Both the position numbers and the translations under genes were made by a program. The notes below the pieces were generated by a model. The model worked only from the letters and a program-made list of their open reading frames with translations. It did not search any database and was not told where the DNA came from. From Sporothrix humicola (taxonomy: Eukaryota > Ascomycota > Sordariomycetes > Ophiostomatales > Ophiostomataceae), in the NCBI GenBank assembly GCA_021396245.1, contig WNYE01000002.1, positions 682,001-746,000 on the forward strand: DNA of 64,000 bases, in the 5' to 3' direction. Below, one piece after another: positions 34,834-45,249 of the stretch. How positions within the stretch are numbered: the stretch's first letter is position 1; every line of letters starts with the position of its first letter.

Positions 34834-36567
34834 TTATGCATGCAGCACCTTGTCCAGCTCCTCGGCGTAGTGCAGCAGCGATGCATCGCCCAGGCGCGGG
34901 CCCACGAGCTGTATTGAGGTCGGCGAGTTGTGCATTAATTCGGCGTCGTCTGTTGGTCAGTATGCGTAGCAAAAAGGTGAATATCTCGGGGCACTTGACT
35001 TACACCACGTGTGGATCTTTGCGTCGAGGTCGTTCTTGGCGACAAACTTGGGGTCCTCGATGTCGACTGCCTTGTCGGCCTTGCCAAACGGCACAATGAT
35101 CGCCGGGTAGTCCATGGCGTTCCAGCAGACCGTGTACAGCTCCGACGTGCACTTGTCCGACGGTATCGGCGTGTGCGCCACCGACGGCGCAATCAGAATG
35201 TCAATGCCCAGAGTCTGCCACGTGTCCAGCATCTTCTTCTGGAACGCGCCCTTGCGCGTGTTGAGCGCCCACACCTCCTCGTGCTCCTGGCGGCGGTTGC
35301 CCCAGTAGCCAAAGTTGACCACCGAGGGCACGGCCGGCTCGCCCGACTTGGCCAGCTCGCGCGTCTGATACGACAGACCGTCCGACGTCAGCATCTCGGC
35401 CGTAATGTCGCGTAGCTCCTTGAAGTCGGGGCACGTCGGCGTAAAGTCGCGGACCTCGTAGCCGGCCGCCGTGATCTTGGCGACGGCCTCGCGCAGGATG
35501 CGCTGGACGGGCGGGTGCGGAGTGATGCCGGACTCGTACAAAATGCCAACCACAGGCTTCTTGGCTGCGTCGAACAGGGGCGTCTCCATCACTCCAGGAA
35601 TGACGGCAGGGTCAAACTTCCAAGGCTGCTGGGCGCGCACGACATCCGTAAACAGCTTCATGTCGCGGATCGACTGGCCCAGGGGGCCCAGCACGGCCGG
35701 GATGCCGCTGTTGACACCCGTCCAGCCCGAGGGCGCGTAGCCAATAAACGGCAGAATGCCGACCGACGGCTTGTACCCGTACACCGCGTTGAACGCTGCC
35801 GGCAGCCGGATAGAGCCGCCCACGTCGGTGCCCACGCCCAGCGCGCTGCCCCGCCACGCCGCAATCGAGCCCTCGCCGCCGCTGCTGCCGCCACAGGACA
35901 GGTTGCTGACAATCGGGTTCTTGGTGTGCCCAAAGACATTGTTGTGGCACTCGGCGACCAGCATCGTCTGCGGGATGTTGGTCTTGGCGATCACGACGGC
36001 GCCGGCGTCCTCGACCAGCTGGATGACCGGCGTGGTCGTCGTCGACTTGTCGAAGCAGCGCGACACGTAGCCGTTGCAGGCGTCGTAGCCCTTGATGTGG
36101 AAGCACTCCTTGAACGTCATCGCCAGGCCATGCAGCGGACCGACCGTCTTGCCCGTCTTTGCAAAGTGCTCGTCAAGCTTCTTGGCCTTCTCGATGGCCT
36201 CGGCGAACCGGATCTCGGTCAGGAACGAGCACAGCTGCTGGCCGACGGCGGCACGCTTGCAGAACGCCGTGATCGTTTCGGTGGCCGTATATGTGCCCTT
36301 GGCGATCTCGGCCGCGAGGGATGTCGCGTCGTACGTCTCGCCCGTGATCAGCAGCTCGCGCTCCGTCAGAATGCCGCAGGTGCCCACCACCGGGCGCAGG
36401 TCAATCATGCCCTCGGCCGGGTACATCTCGGGCGTCAGCCGCCATTCCTCGGGGATGCGCGACAGCTGCTCGGCCTGCTTCGCCTCGCAGATGGACTGCC
36501 ACGACTTGGTCGGGAGGGGGACCTGTTCTTGGGTGGCCGTGGCCGTTGTCGTTGTAGTGGACGACAT
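34834..36567 (-). CDS. amidase-signature hydrolase (acetamidase/AmdS-like)
   Basis: Hydrolyses amides to acid plus ammonia; fungal relatives let cells use amides as nitrogen source. Minus-strand exons 35004-36567 and 34834-34949, intron 54 bp (34950-35003, donor GTAAGT, acceptor CAACAG); the join gives KIHTWYDAELMHNSP and the typical end PTSIQLVGPRLGDASLLHYAEELDKVL. The product is 559 aa. The Ser-cisSer-Lys triad is Lys153 (AMTFKECF), Ser228 (CGGSSGGEGS) and Ser252 (GTDVGGSIR); the spacings of 75 and 24 match those of mammalian FAAH. No signal peptide; a Thr-rich start. It lies head to head, 3.1 kb apart, with a Dal5-type permease. The region between contains many GATA-type sites, consistent with control by an AreA/Nit2 factor (inference). 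Confidence 0.93.
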
Positions 36568-37593
36568 GATTGGAGGAGAGGGCGAAAAGGGTGGGTGTGG
36601 AAGCCGAGGGGGGAAAGTGCAGGGGAGTTTAGTTGGGGATTGGGGGAGGAGAAAAAGAAAAGAGAAATGTGACAGGGAGAAGATAGATTGCTAGATTGGC
36701 GATGCAAAGACGACCAAGATAGTCGATAATGCAAGGCAGGAGTAGAAGAGATACAGGAAAGATAAAGGAAGAGAGAAAGGACGAAAAGATGAGATCCAAA
36801 CGACCAATATGTAGGGAAATAAACTGGAGAAGCACGGCTGTCGCGATGGATCTCACAGACAACTGATAAACGACCGATAGCGTCTGGACGTGAGGATAGG
36901 ATGGAATGAGATGTGGATGAGAAATAAAAGAAAAGGTCCTATGATCAAGGGAGGCACGGGCGAGTGTATGGATGGGATCGATCAACGTGTTGTCATTCCC
37001 GTGAGTGATGAGAAACGGAAATGGAAACGAAAATAAGATCCAAGCCAAGAATCAAGCCAGGGGAGGAAGGAATAAAAGGTGACAAAAGAAAAGAAACAAA
37101 GAAAGAAGAACCAGGGCCTGCCTCGCGCTCACATCCGTTGCGCCCTTCGATGTCGACCGACGGGATGGATGGGACGGTCTGCGTGGGATGTGTGGTGTAT
37201 CCGGCTGCCTGTGCGTCTTGCGTGCGTCGTGCGTTGTGCCTTGTGCGTTGTTTTGACTACCTTCCGTCTTCGCTTTTCCCCGCCGATCTTTGCAATGAGA
37301 TTGGCTGGACCTGCCTGCAGTGCGGATATGTCGTAGCCTCCCCTTTCACTCAAAGAGAGTGAGTGAGAACAACGTGTGAGTGTGTGTGGCTTCTTGGCCG
37401 TTCTTCTCTGCAGGGTTCGTTTTCGCTTCAACGCCACGAGTCCACGAGTGAGCGGGCCGATCGACAGCGGGAGCCGGCCGGACAAAGGCGAGAGTCAATG
37501 GCAGGTAATGGCAGACTGGTTCGTACTGTGAATGGCTCGCAAGCTGACTCTCAAACGAAACAAAACGGCTGACCAAAATGGGCGAAATGAAAC

Positions 37594-38196
37594 GCTATCG
37601 GGGCCTTGTTCGAGGAAGCTATCAGAGACCGGAAGAAGAAAGACAGTCCTTCTGGAAGGCATTCGAGAAACAATAGAGGTGTTCGACTTGATGCTATCAA
37701 AGAAGCTATCGAGACTCTTTTGGGACGAGTTTCTGAGGACGAGCCAGGTGTGCCGTCCTTTTAAAGTTCAAGAAACAAGACTCTGGAGAAGTTAGTTTGG
37801 AGCTGAGCTTGTCTTGTCAATTTCTTGACAATTGACTATCGGTCCAGATATCGTACTTCCGAGCTGACCATTGCTATTGCTCTGCTTCGTCGATTTGCCC
37901 TTGTCGTCTATTCGTCTCTTGTCACCTCCGTATTTCCAAGAGGTCCCTCCACGAGGCCCCTCCAAAAAGGCCCCCAAGAACTAAGAACTGCTCACCTGGT
38001 CTGGTCCCTTGGCTTGGACTGGCAGTCGACTCTGAGCTTGGGGGCAATTCTGCCCTCCATTTCACTCCAGCAATCGACAAAATGCGGAGGCTATCTCTGG
38101 CATGCTATCGGCAGTAGCGCTATTGGCAGAAGTTGGAGACTTTCCCTTGTGCTTGCTGTGGGCTAGATGGCCCTCGATGCTATCAGTTGCGCTATC
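37594..38196. repeat. ATGCTATC motif cluster D
   Basis: Full 8-mer at 37691, 38102 and 38177; cores at 37594, 37618, 37705, 38090 and 38191. Two pairs have an exact 12-bp start-to-start spacing. All lie in the amidase/permease divergent region. Confidence 0.7.
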
Positions 38197-38989
38197 GAGT
38201 TGGCGGCCGTGATAGGCCTTGTTGGTGCATTCGACCCTCTTTTTCCACGCCGTGTTAGTGGACGTCAGTGGAGGCGTGCACCATGAAGGCGGGAGGGGTG
38301 CCTGCAAAGAAGCTTGGGCTTGACACCCTCACGAACGGTGATTCTTCGATCTTGGCTGTGGCTGCGGGAATCCAACCGGACGGGTCCCAATTTCGCGCCG
38401 TCCTCCACCGGCACGTCGTGCATTCTCCATTGTAGATAGAGGAATGGCCAGGGATGTGTGGTTTGCGGTTTGTGGTTTTGCGGTCTGTGATTTGCGCCGT
38501 GAGACCGCCGGAGTGTACAACATGAGGCGAAAAACAAGAGAACAAAAGGAGACGACAGAAGAGGAGAAGAAGAGGGGAAGTGGATCGCGTGAGGAGAAGG
38601 AAAGAGAGACAAGGAAAAGGAGACAAGGAAAGACCAGCCCTTGAGAGTCATGCTTGCAAGGAAGGAGCGACAGGACTGCCCAAAACGACAAGAGCGACAC
38701 AAACAGCATGTCCGGCCAGTCCCCCGAAAAATTGATAAGCACACGGTACTCTGTGCGTGCTATAAGTGCTTTTTCGGCAAAATTAGGCGGTGCACTTAGC
38801 TGATCCCAAACCACCGCATGCACTTGCCCAATCTTGACTCGGCGCGGTCCTTCCACTACAAGCAAGCGGCCAACGGGCGCTCTTTCCGACCGAAGCACAA
38901 GACCAAGACACAGGACAAGGACACGAACAGGAAAGAACGGCGAGAGATACGACGTTCGGAGCAAGATGCCATGGCGAATAGAGCGATTA

Positions 38990-39013
38990 AAATTAAATGC
39001 TAAATTAAATGCT
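38990..39013. repeat. 12-bp direct repeat, two tandem copies
   Basis: AAATTAAATGCT is repeated exactly twice, with a third partial copy (AAAATG) following. Confidence 0.85.
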
Positions 39014-39642
39014 AAAATGGGCATGCAACGACAACCCCATCTCCCATGATAGCCACGACCAGAAAGCCAAGAAAAGAAAGCAGCATATGCCATCATCTTA
39101 TTCCTTCGGCACCGGGGTAAACTGACAGCTGCATCAACTGGCTTCGCTTGCGCTTGCTCCTTCCTCTTCACCTCGATCTCTTTTTGGAAGTCTAAAAAAA
39201 AGAAAAGCAAATCAGACGAGCCTGGAAGCAATAAACATTTCCGGACCACACCAACAACACAAGACGCAAGACACGATAAACAGACAAAACAGTCTACACC
39301 TTGCAGGTATTGTCCGAGTGACAGGCCATTCCATCCAAACGGAGCGTGGTATCAGTATCTCCAGCGTTCGTCTCTTCGACTGTCGGCATACCGCGACCGA
39401 GATCCATTCCCAGATTCCCAGGGCTTTAAAGATCCGGTTGCATCCCCTCCCCTTGCACGGTCTGATTTATTTTGTTCTCCTTTTTCATCATCCTTGACCT
39501 CGGTCTGACGTGTCCCTTGTTTGGACTTTCATTATTGTCTTTGTTTATTTTCCCATCACCATCGTCACCATCCCTCTTCTTTTTCTTCTTTTTTTTACTC
39601 CCTCCTTTTTATTTACTTCCTTCCTACACCCCCCACACCACC

Positions 39643-41281
39643 ATGTCCAAGGTTATGGATGTGGACGAGGCTGCGGCCACGTCGTCGGCCGATCACAGCC
39701 CTGGATCGACCAACGACGTCGAGAAGCGCGGCTTCTTCTCTCGTCTCGCGGGCCGCAAGGTCGACCTCAACGAGCTCGGCAAGGACTACTACCAGCAGTC
39801 GCAGCAGTACAGCGAGGAGCAGCTCAAGCGGGACTCGATCAAAGTGCGCAAGAAGCTCGACTTTATCGTGCTGCCCATTATGATGATGACCTACATGCTT
39901 AGTTTCCTTGACAAGGTGAGTTCCGTACCAGATAGATCATCGTCACCTATCCTTCATTCGACACTAACCCACCACTCCTCAGCAAACACTCAACTACTCA
40001 AACGCGTACGGTCTCCAGAAGGACACGCACATGCAGGGCGACGACTATGCCTGGGTCTCGTCGGCTCTCTACTTTGGCTGGCTCACGGGCGCCTACCCGT
40101 GGCAGTTCCTGCTGCAGCGGTACCCCATTGGCCGTCTGATCGGTGTTATGCTGTTTATCTGGGGCAGCGTGTGCATGCTGCAGGCCGCCGTTTATTCTTT
40201 CTCCGGTTTCTTTGCCGTCCGTTTCTTCCTAGGTCTGCTCGAGGCTGTCATCTCGCCTGCGTTCATTATCCTAACGTCTATGCTGTGGACCCGTGAGGAG
40301 CAGAGTCTGCGGACGTCGTACTGGCTGTCGGTCAACGGCGTCTCATCCATTCTGGGTGCCCTCCTGGCCTATGGCGCCGGCCATGCCACCGGCATCGCCG
40401 TCCCGCAGTGGAAGCTGATTTACCTCATTGTCGGCGCCCTCACCTTCGCCTGGGGCTTTGTCGTCATCCTGTACATGCCCGACGGCCCGCACAACGCCAA
40501 GATGCTGACCGAGTACGAAAAGGTCGTGGCCGTGTGGCGCATCTCGCAGAACCAGACGGGCCTCAAGCACCACAAGATTGTACCCGCCCAGATCAAGGAG
40601 GCCCTGCTGGACCCCAAGTCGTGGCTGCTGTTCCTGATGGCCATTTGCTACGGTATCTTGAATGGCGGCGTGTCCAACTTCTTGTCGGCCATCATTGCCG
40701 GTTTTGGGTATAGCCCGCTCAAGACGACCCTGCTCCAGACGCCCGTCGGCGGCATCCAGGTCGTCGTTGTCATCACCCTCGGCTACCTCTCCAAGCGGCC
40801 CAACATGATGGGCCTCACCATTATCATCGGCTGTCTCCCCGGTCTGGCCGGCCTTATCGGCATCCTGAAGATTCCCATCGAGCACCGCTTCGCTCTCGTC
40901 GGCATGTGCTGGCTCCAGGGCATTCTGGGCTCGCCCGTCGTCCTCAACTGGACCCTGCCCGGCCTCAACACTGCCGGCCACACCAAGCGGTCCACTGTTC
41001 TCGGTGTCTATTTCGTCATCTACTGCGCCGGCAACATTGCCGGTCCCCATCTGTTCCTGTCCCACGAAGCCCCTCGCTACCCGACCGCCATCAAGGGCCT
41101 TGCCGGCTCCTATGGCGCCGCCATTGGCCTCCAGGCCATTTACACCACCTACTGCTGGCTCGAGAACCGCGCCAAGGCCCGCAAGGGTCTGCTCGATGGC
41201 GTCGACGCCACCGAGGCCGCCATGGAGAGCTTCGACGACATCACCGACAAGCAGAACAAGCACTTCAGATATCGCATCTAG
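39643..41281 (+). CDS. MFS permease, Dal5/anion:cation symporter (allantoate-type) family
   Basis: Proton-coupled uptake carrier of small organic anions (allantoate, ureidosuccinate, nicotinate, biotin precursors in relatives), 12 membrane helices, plasma membrane. Exons 39643-39915 and 39983-41281, intron 67 bp (GTGAGT ... CACTAACC ... CCTCAG); the product is 523 aa. The join after helix 1 gives LSFLDKQTLNYSNAYGLQKD, diagnostic of this family (usual form LD+..L..A...G...D). Further hallmarks are WVSSALYFGWLTGAYP, FFAVRFFLGLLEAVISPAF, and LTSMLWTREEQSLRTSYW. It ends with a hydrophilic tail. ATG 39643 is in CACC context. Its divergent partner is the amidase, which makes uptake of a nitrogenous compound plausible, though the substrate cannot be deduced. 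Confidence 0.92.
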
Positions 41282-43116
41282 AGTGGCTGGGGCTGGTCAG
41301 TCAGTGTTACCCGTGCAGTTTGTTGGTTGGCGTGGATTTATTTCTCATCTCCTGTTAATTTTCGTGTTTGGGGATCTATAGTGGGCTGTGTGCCGTGGTA
41401 TGTGTGTGTTGGAACTAAAATAGTAAACGGCTCGGTAGATTGAGTCAGTAATTTATAAATGCCGCCTTGTGGTATTATTGTTTCAATATTGGTATAAGTG
41501 TCATTTCTGAAATGTCATCACTTTTTCCGTGTATCTGTCAGCCAACATAATATTTTGGCCTTTTGGCCCGGTTTTTTCTCCGTCCCATATCTGTATCTGT
41601 CTGTTCCTGACTTGCACACGTGGCGTTGAGCCGGACAGGCACAAGCGTCTGTCAAAAATCCCAGTTGAGTCATTTCGTGTACCTCATCTTTAAGCAGCTC
41701 AGCTTTACAGCACCCACCTTTCATTAACCTCCTTTAAACTTTATATATTGAACGTGACTTGAAGGGACAATATTAATACACAGTCCGCTCACGGGCCGGC
41801 AATGACGCTGATCGACCACTTTAATGATACTTCGGTTTACTATTAACGGGTGTTAGCTTGGAGGCTCCATCTCTTGATTTTACTATTATTCTTTAGTGTA
41901 ACCAAGGATAAACGAGTGAGTATACACAAAAATAGAACTAATGTAATAGTAAGAAAAAGAGTAAGGAGAAGAGAGGCGATAAGGGGAGCGCGAGGTGGCT
42001 TGAAGATGAAGAGGGAGCCCTTATGGCCGAGTAAATGTCAGTGCACAGTGGGCGAGCAGTAAATCCAAAGTGCGGCCTAGGCGAGGTGAAAGTGGTCTCG
42101 CTATAGAAGAGTCCTTGCACTTCATCACATCATCACGTCAATTTATATGCCGTTCTCTCAAAATCGTCAAGAAAACGAGACCGAGAGATGTCCCAACAGA
42201 CACGGAGCGTCCCGTCGTGTAAGTCCAGACTAGCCAATCAGGTGTAGTTCACAGATTCAATCACGTGGTAAGTGACATTCCTTCCATTTCCAGCTCTGAC
42301 GTCAAACCCCCAACGGTCTGCGGTCTTTTGGCAACTGCGAAAACCCCGCCAAAATTCCTCATCCAGGAACCAAAGGACCCACTTTTAGTCCACCCACACA
42401 CACTTTTGCGGGCAGACAGCGCCTCAAAGCACACATTCCAGGCACATTCCAGTGCCTGCATGCGCCCTCCCATTCGCCGTTTCCAGCTGTCTCAGTTCTT
42501 TTCGACCCTGCTCCTTGTGCAAAAAGTGTCCCTGTCCGGCCTTGTTTTGTCAGGTCTTGGTGCTTCGTCGTCATCGCCACCCGGACTCTTTGATTGCGAT
42601 AGCTTTTATCTTTTTTTGGTATTTCTATTATTTCAACCTCATCATGTCTCTTCTTGTCGTTCCTTTTTATTTTTGTCATGCTTTCTTTGCTTCACTCTTG
42701 ACAAATATTTCCAAAACTCCGGTCGTCTCTTACTTAAAGCCAGCACCTGCCAGAACCAGAACTGTCAGCACCTGCCTCCACACAATCGTCCCTTCCTCAC
42801 GCGACAACACTCACATCTGCCCTCCTACCTCACCGCCCAACCCACTCAACGGCCCGCTCTTCCCTCTCTCAGAACAACCACACGCGACCAGCCATTGGCC
42901 GCCAAGCAACCACCAAAACCGCTGTATTTGGTTCTCCGGTTGCTATTGCTACTGCCCGCAATTGCATTTGCGCTTTAGGTCGTCACCTTCCCCTCAACAA
43001 AAAATCGTCACCAAGCCAATTCACGATTTGACGATTTCACGATCACAGCTCCAGCCGTTTCGCAACTTTTGCCCTCGACGCACCGAACATCACACCCGAT
43101 TCCCCCTCCCTCACAA
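41282..43116. other. gene-free intergenic stretch, 1.8 kb
   Basis: No gene recognised. The right part (42260-43116) is CT-rich and opens frames of up to 256 codons on +, running into the OSBP start; I read these as leader sequence. One GATAGC is at about 42598. Confidence 0.45.
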
Positions 43117-44474
43117 ATGGATTCCTCGCAGCAGTCCCCCGCGGCCCAGGCCAGCGGCAGCAGCTGGACCTCCTTCGTCAAGGTATGTTTATGCCCCTTT
43201 TCAATCTCACCAAACAAAATAACATCTAACGTCTTTTTCTCTCTCCTTCTCAGTCCATCGCTTCGTTCAACGGCGACTTGTCCAGCCTGACGGCCCCGCC
43301 GTTCATTGTCTCCGCCAAGAGCTTGACCGAGTTCAGCTCCTACTGGGCCGAGCACCCGGCCCTCTTCTCGGCGCCCGCCCACGAGTCTGACCCGGAAAAG
43401 CGCGCCGTCCTCGTGCTCAAGTGGTTCCTGGCCTGCCTCAAGCAGCACTACGCCAGCCGCAGCGAGCAGTACGGCAACGAAAAGAAGCCACTCAACCCGT
43501 TCCTGGGCGAGCTGTTCCTCGGCACCTGGGAAGACGACACTCCTTCGCCCGAAGCCCCCAGCGGCTCCGGCACGACCGAGCTCGTCAGCGAGCAGGTCAG
43601 CCACCACCCGCCCGCCACCGCCTACAGCATTACAAACGTCCCCACCGGCGTCCACCTCGAGGGCTACAATGCGCAAAAGGCGTCGTTCAAGAGCACAATC
43701 ATTATTAAGCAGATTGGCCATGCCGTCCTGACCGTGCCCACACCAAATGGCGGCGAGCCCGACAAGTACCTCATCACACTGCCCGGCCTGCACATTGAGG
43801 GCCTCCTGTTCGGCTCGCCGTTTGTCGAGCTCGACGGCTGCTCCTACATCACTTCATCCACCGGATACACCGCCCGCATCGACTACAGCGGCAAGGGCTG
43901 GCTCAGCGGCAAGAAGAACAGCGTCACCGCCGTCATGTACCCGACCGGCCGCGAGAAGGAGGTCCTGTACAACGCCTCGGGCCAGTGGACCAAGGCTTTC
44001 TCGATCCACAAGGGTCCCGCCAAGACCAACTCGAGCAGCACGCTCGTCACCACCTACGAGCCCGCCCAGTCGCCGACGATCGCTCTCAACGTCCAGCCCC
44101 TCGAGAAGCAGCACCCCCTCGAGAGCCGCCGCGCCTGGCAGAAAGTCGCTGCCGCTGTCGCCAAGGGTGATCTCGACACCCTGAGCGTCGAAAAGACAAA
44201 GATTGAAAACGCCCAGCGCGAGATGCGCGCCAAAGAAAAGGCCGAGGGCCGCACCTGGGAGCGCCGCTACTTCTCCGCCGTCCCCGAGGGCGAGTCCGAC
44301 CCCGTCCTGGCAACCCTCGCAGCCAATGTCGGCCTGTCGGCAAACGGCGACAGCGACAAGACCGGCGGTCTGTGGCGCTTCGACCGCACCAAGGCCGAGG
44401 CCGCCAAGAAGGCCGTGCCGCCCACCGAGGAAGAGGCCACCAAGATTGCCCAAGAGTTCCTTGGCCAGCAGTAG
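43117..44474 (+). CDS. oxysterol-binding protein, short Kes1/Osh4 type
   Basis: Lipid-transfer protein exchanging sterol for PI4P between membranes. Exons 43117-43182 (22 codons) and 43254-44474, intron 71 bp (GTATGT ... ATCTAAC ... TCTCAG); the product is 428 aa, the length of Kes1. There are no PH, ankyrin or FFAT segments, so it is the ORD-only type. Residues 1-30 form the amphipathic start and lid (SSWTSFVKSIASFNGDLSSL). KKPLNPFLGELF at 99-110 and EQVSHHPP at 135-142 are the OSBP fingerprints; their Lys, Asn and paired His contact PI4P. WERRYFSAV and the Glu/Lys-rich C-terminal helix (residues 330-428) complete the fold. Confidence 0.96.
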
Positions 44475-45249
44475 GGGCGTACGAAACGAGAGATGAATTT
44501 GGGCATAGGAGGAAGAACATAAAAGCATATGAAGGGGCGCTTTTTGCATAATTGGTTGGGCACAAGTGTACAGTGTACTTTTTGGTTTTTTTTTGGTTTG
44601 GTTTTTGCTCTTGTACACGGCTTGCACTTGTTCTTGTTTATCGAAACATGCATGGAATAGTTTATATTTTTAATACGATTTGACTTTCATCGGCCAATTT
44701 TTTTAAAAAATTTGTGAACAATTTAAACCAATTTCAATGTGGTTGGTTATTTTTTCAACAAGATAAATAAATTAATAAAATAAAAATACGAAGGGTCGAA
44801 TAAGAAAAATAAAAATAAAATATGAACACGACTAGTGCAACCAAATTATACAGATAAAAATAAAAGTGAAATATTCACAAATATATCCATAAATACCACA
44901 TGTAATGACATACAACAGGATGCAGCGACACTAGTTTCCAAAATTCAAGTATATTCAAAACGACGGGTCTTTTTACCAAGGCCACATCATCTTCTATCAT
45001 GGACTATGTACTGTTTGTGACGCAGGAGGAAAACAATGCAAGAAATGACCAAAACTCAAAAGTAAACCGCAGCGCCAACTCATGCCATATTTTGGTTTGT
45101 TCAATGCAAGCAACAATGACAAGCGGGGAAGAAAAGATAAATAAGGAAAAAGAACCCAGAAGAAACACAAGAGGACGTAGTCAACCAACGTCCCCGAAGT
45201 ATGATAGAATGAAGAAAAACAAAAAGGAGAAAAGATAGCTCTCACTATC
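44475..45249. other. convergent 3' flanks with A+T-rich island
   Basis: 775 bp between facing stops. From about 44640 to 44940 the sequence is strikingly A+T-rich, with runs of AATAAAAATA type that contrast with GC-rich neighbours. No ORF is recognised. Confidence 0.6.

Larger units (their letters stand above)
36568..39642. promoter_or_regulatory. large divergent intergenic region, amidase / Dal5-type permease
   Basis: 3.1 kb without a convincing gene. Both ends are typical leaders: the amidase side (36568-36760) reads as CT-rich on its own strand, and the permease side (39460-39642) as CT-rich on +. A TTTAAA lies at 39424-39429, upstream of the permease. At least 15 HGATAR-type sites are visible, including GCTATC at 37594, 37618, 37693, 37705, 38090, 38104, 38179 and 38191. 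A 306-codon minus-strand ORF (38329-39249) has no recognisable domain. Confidence 0.5.

Noticed and set aside
35515..36672. 385-codon plus-strand ORF antisense to the amidase
   Set aside because: Arg/Gly/Ala-rich shadow; the minus strand has the full amidase triad.
38329..39249. 306-codon minus ORF in the amidase/permease intergenic region
   Set aside because: No recognisable domain and overlapping CT-rich sequence. A spliced 43-aa reading on the minus strand (start near 39405, weak GTGTAG donor near 39300, acceptor near 39195) was considered but had no family support.
40343..41263. 306-codon minus-strand ORF antisense to the Dal5-type permease
   Set aside because: Shadow frame over a well-supported gene; no motif.
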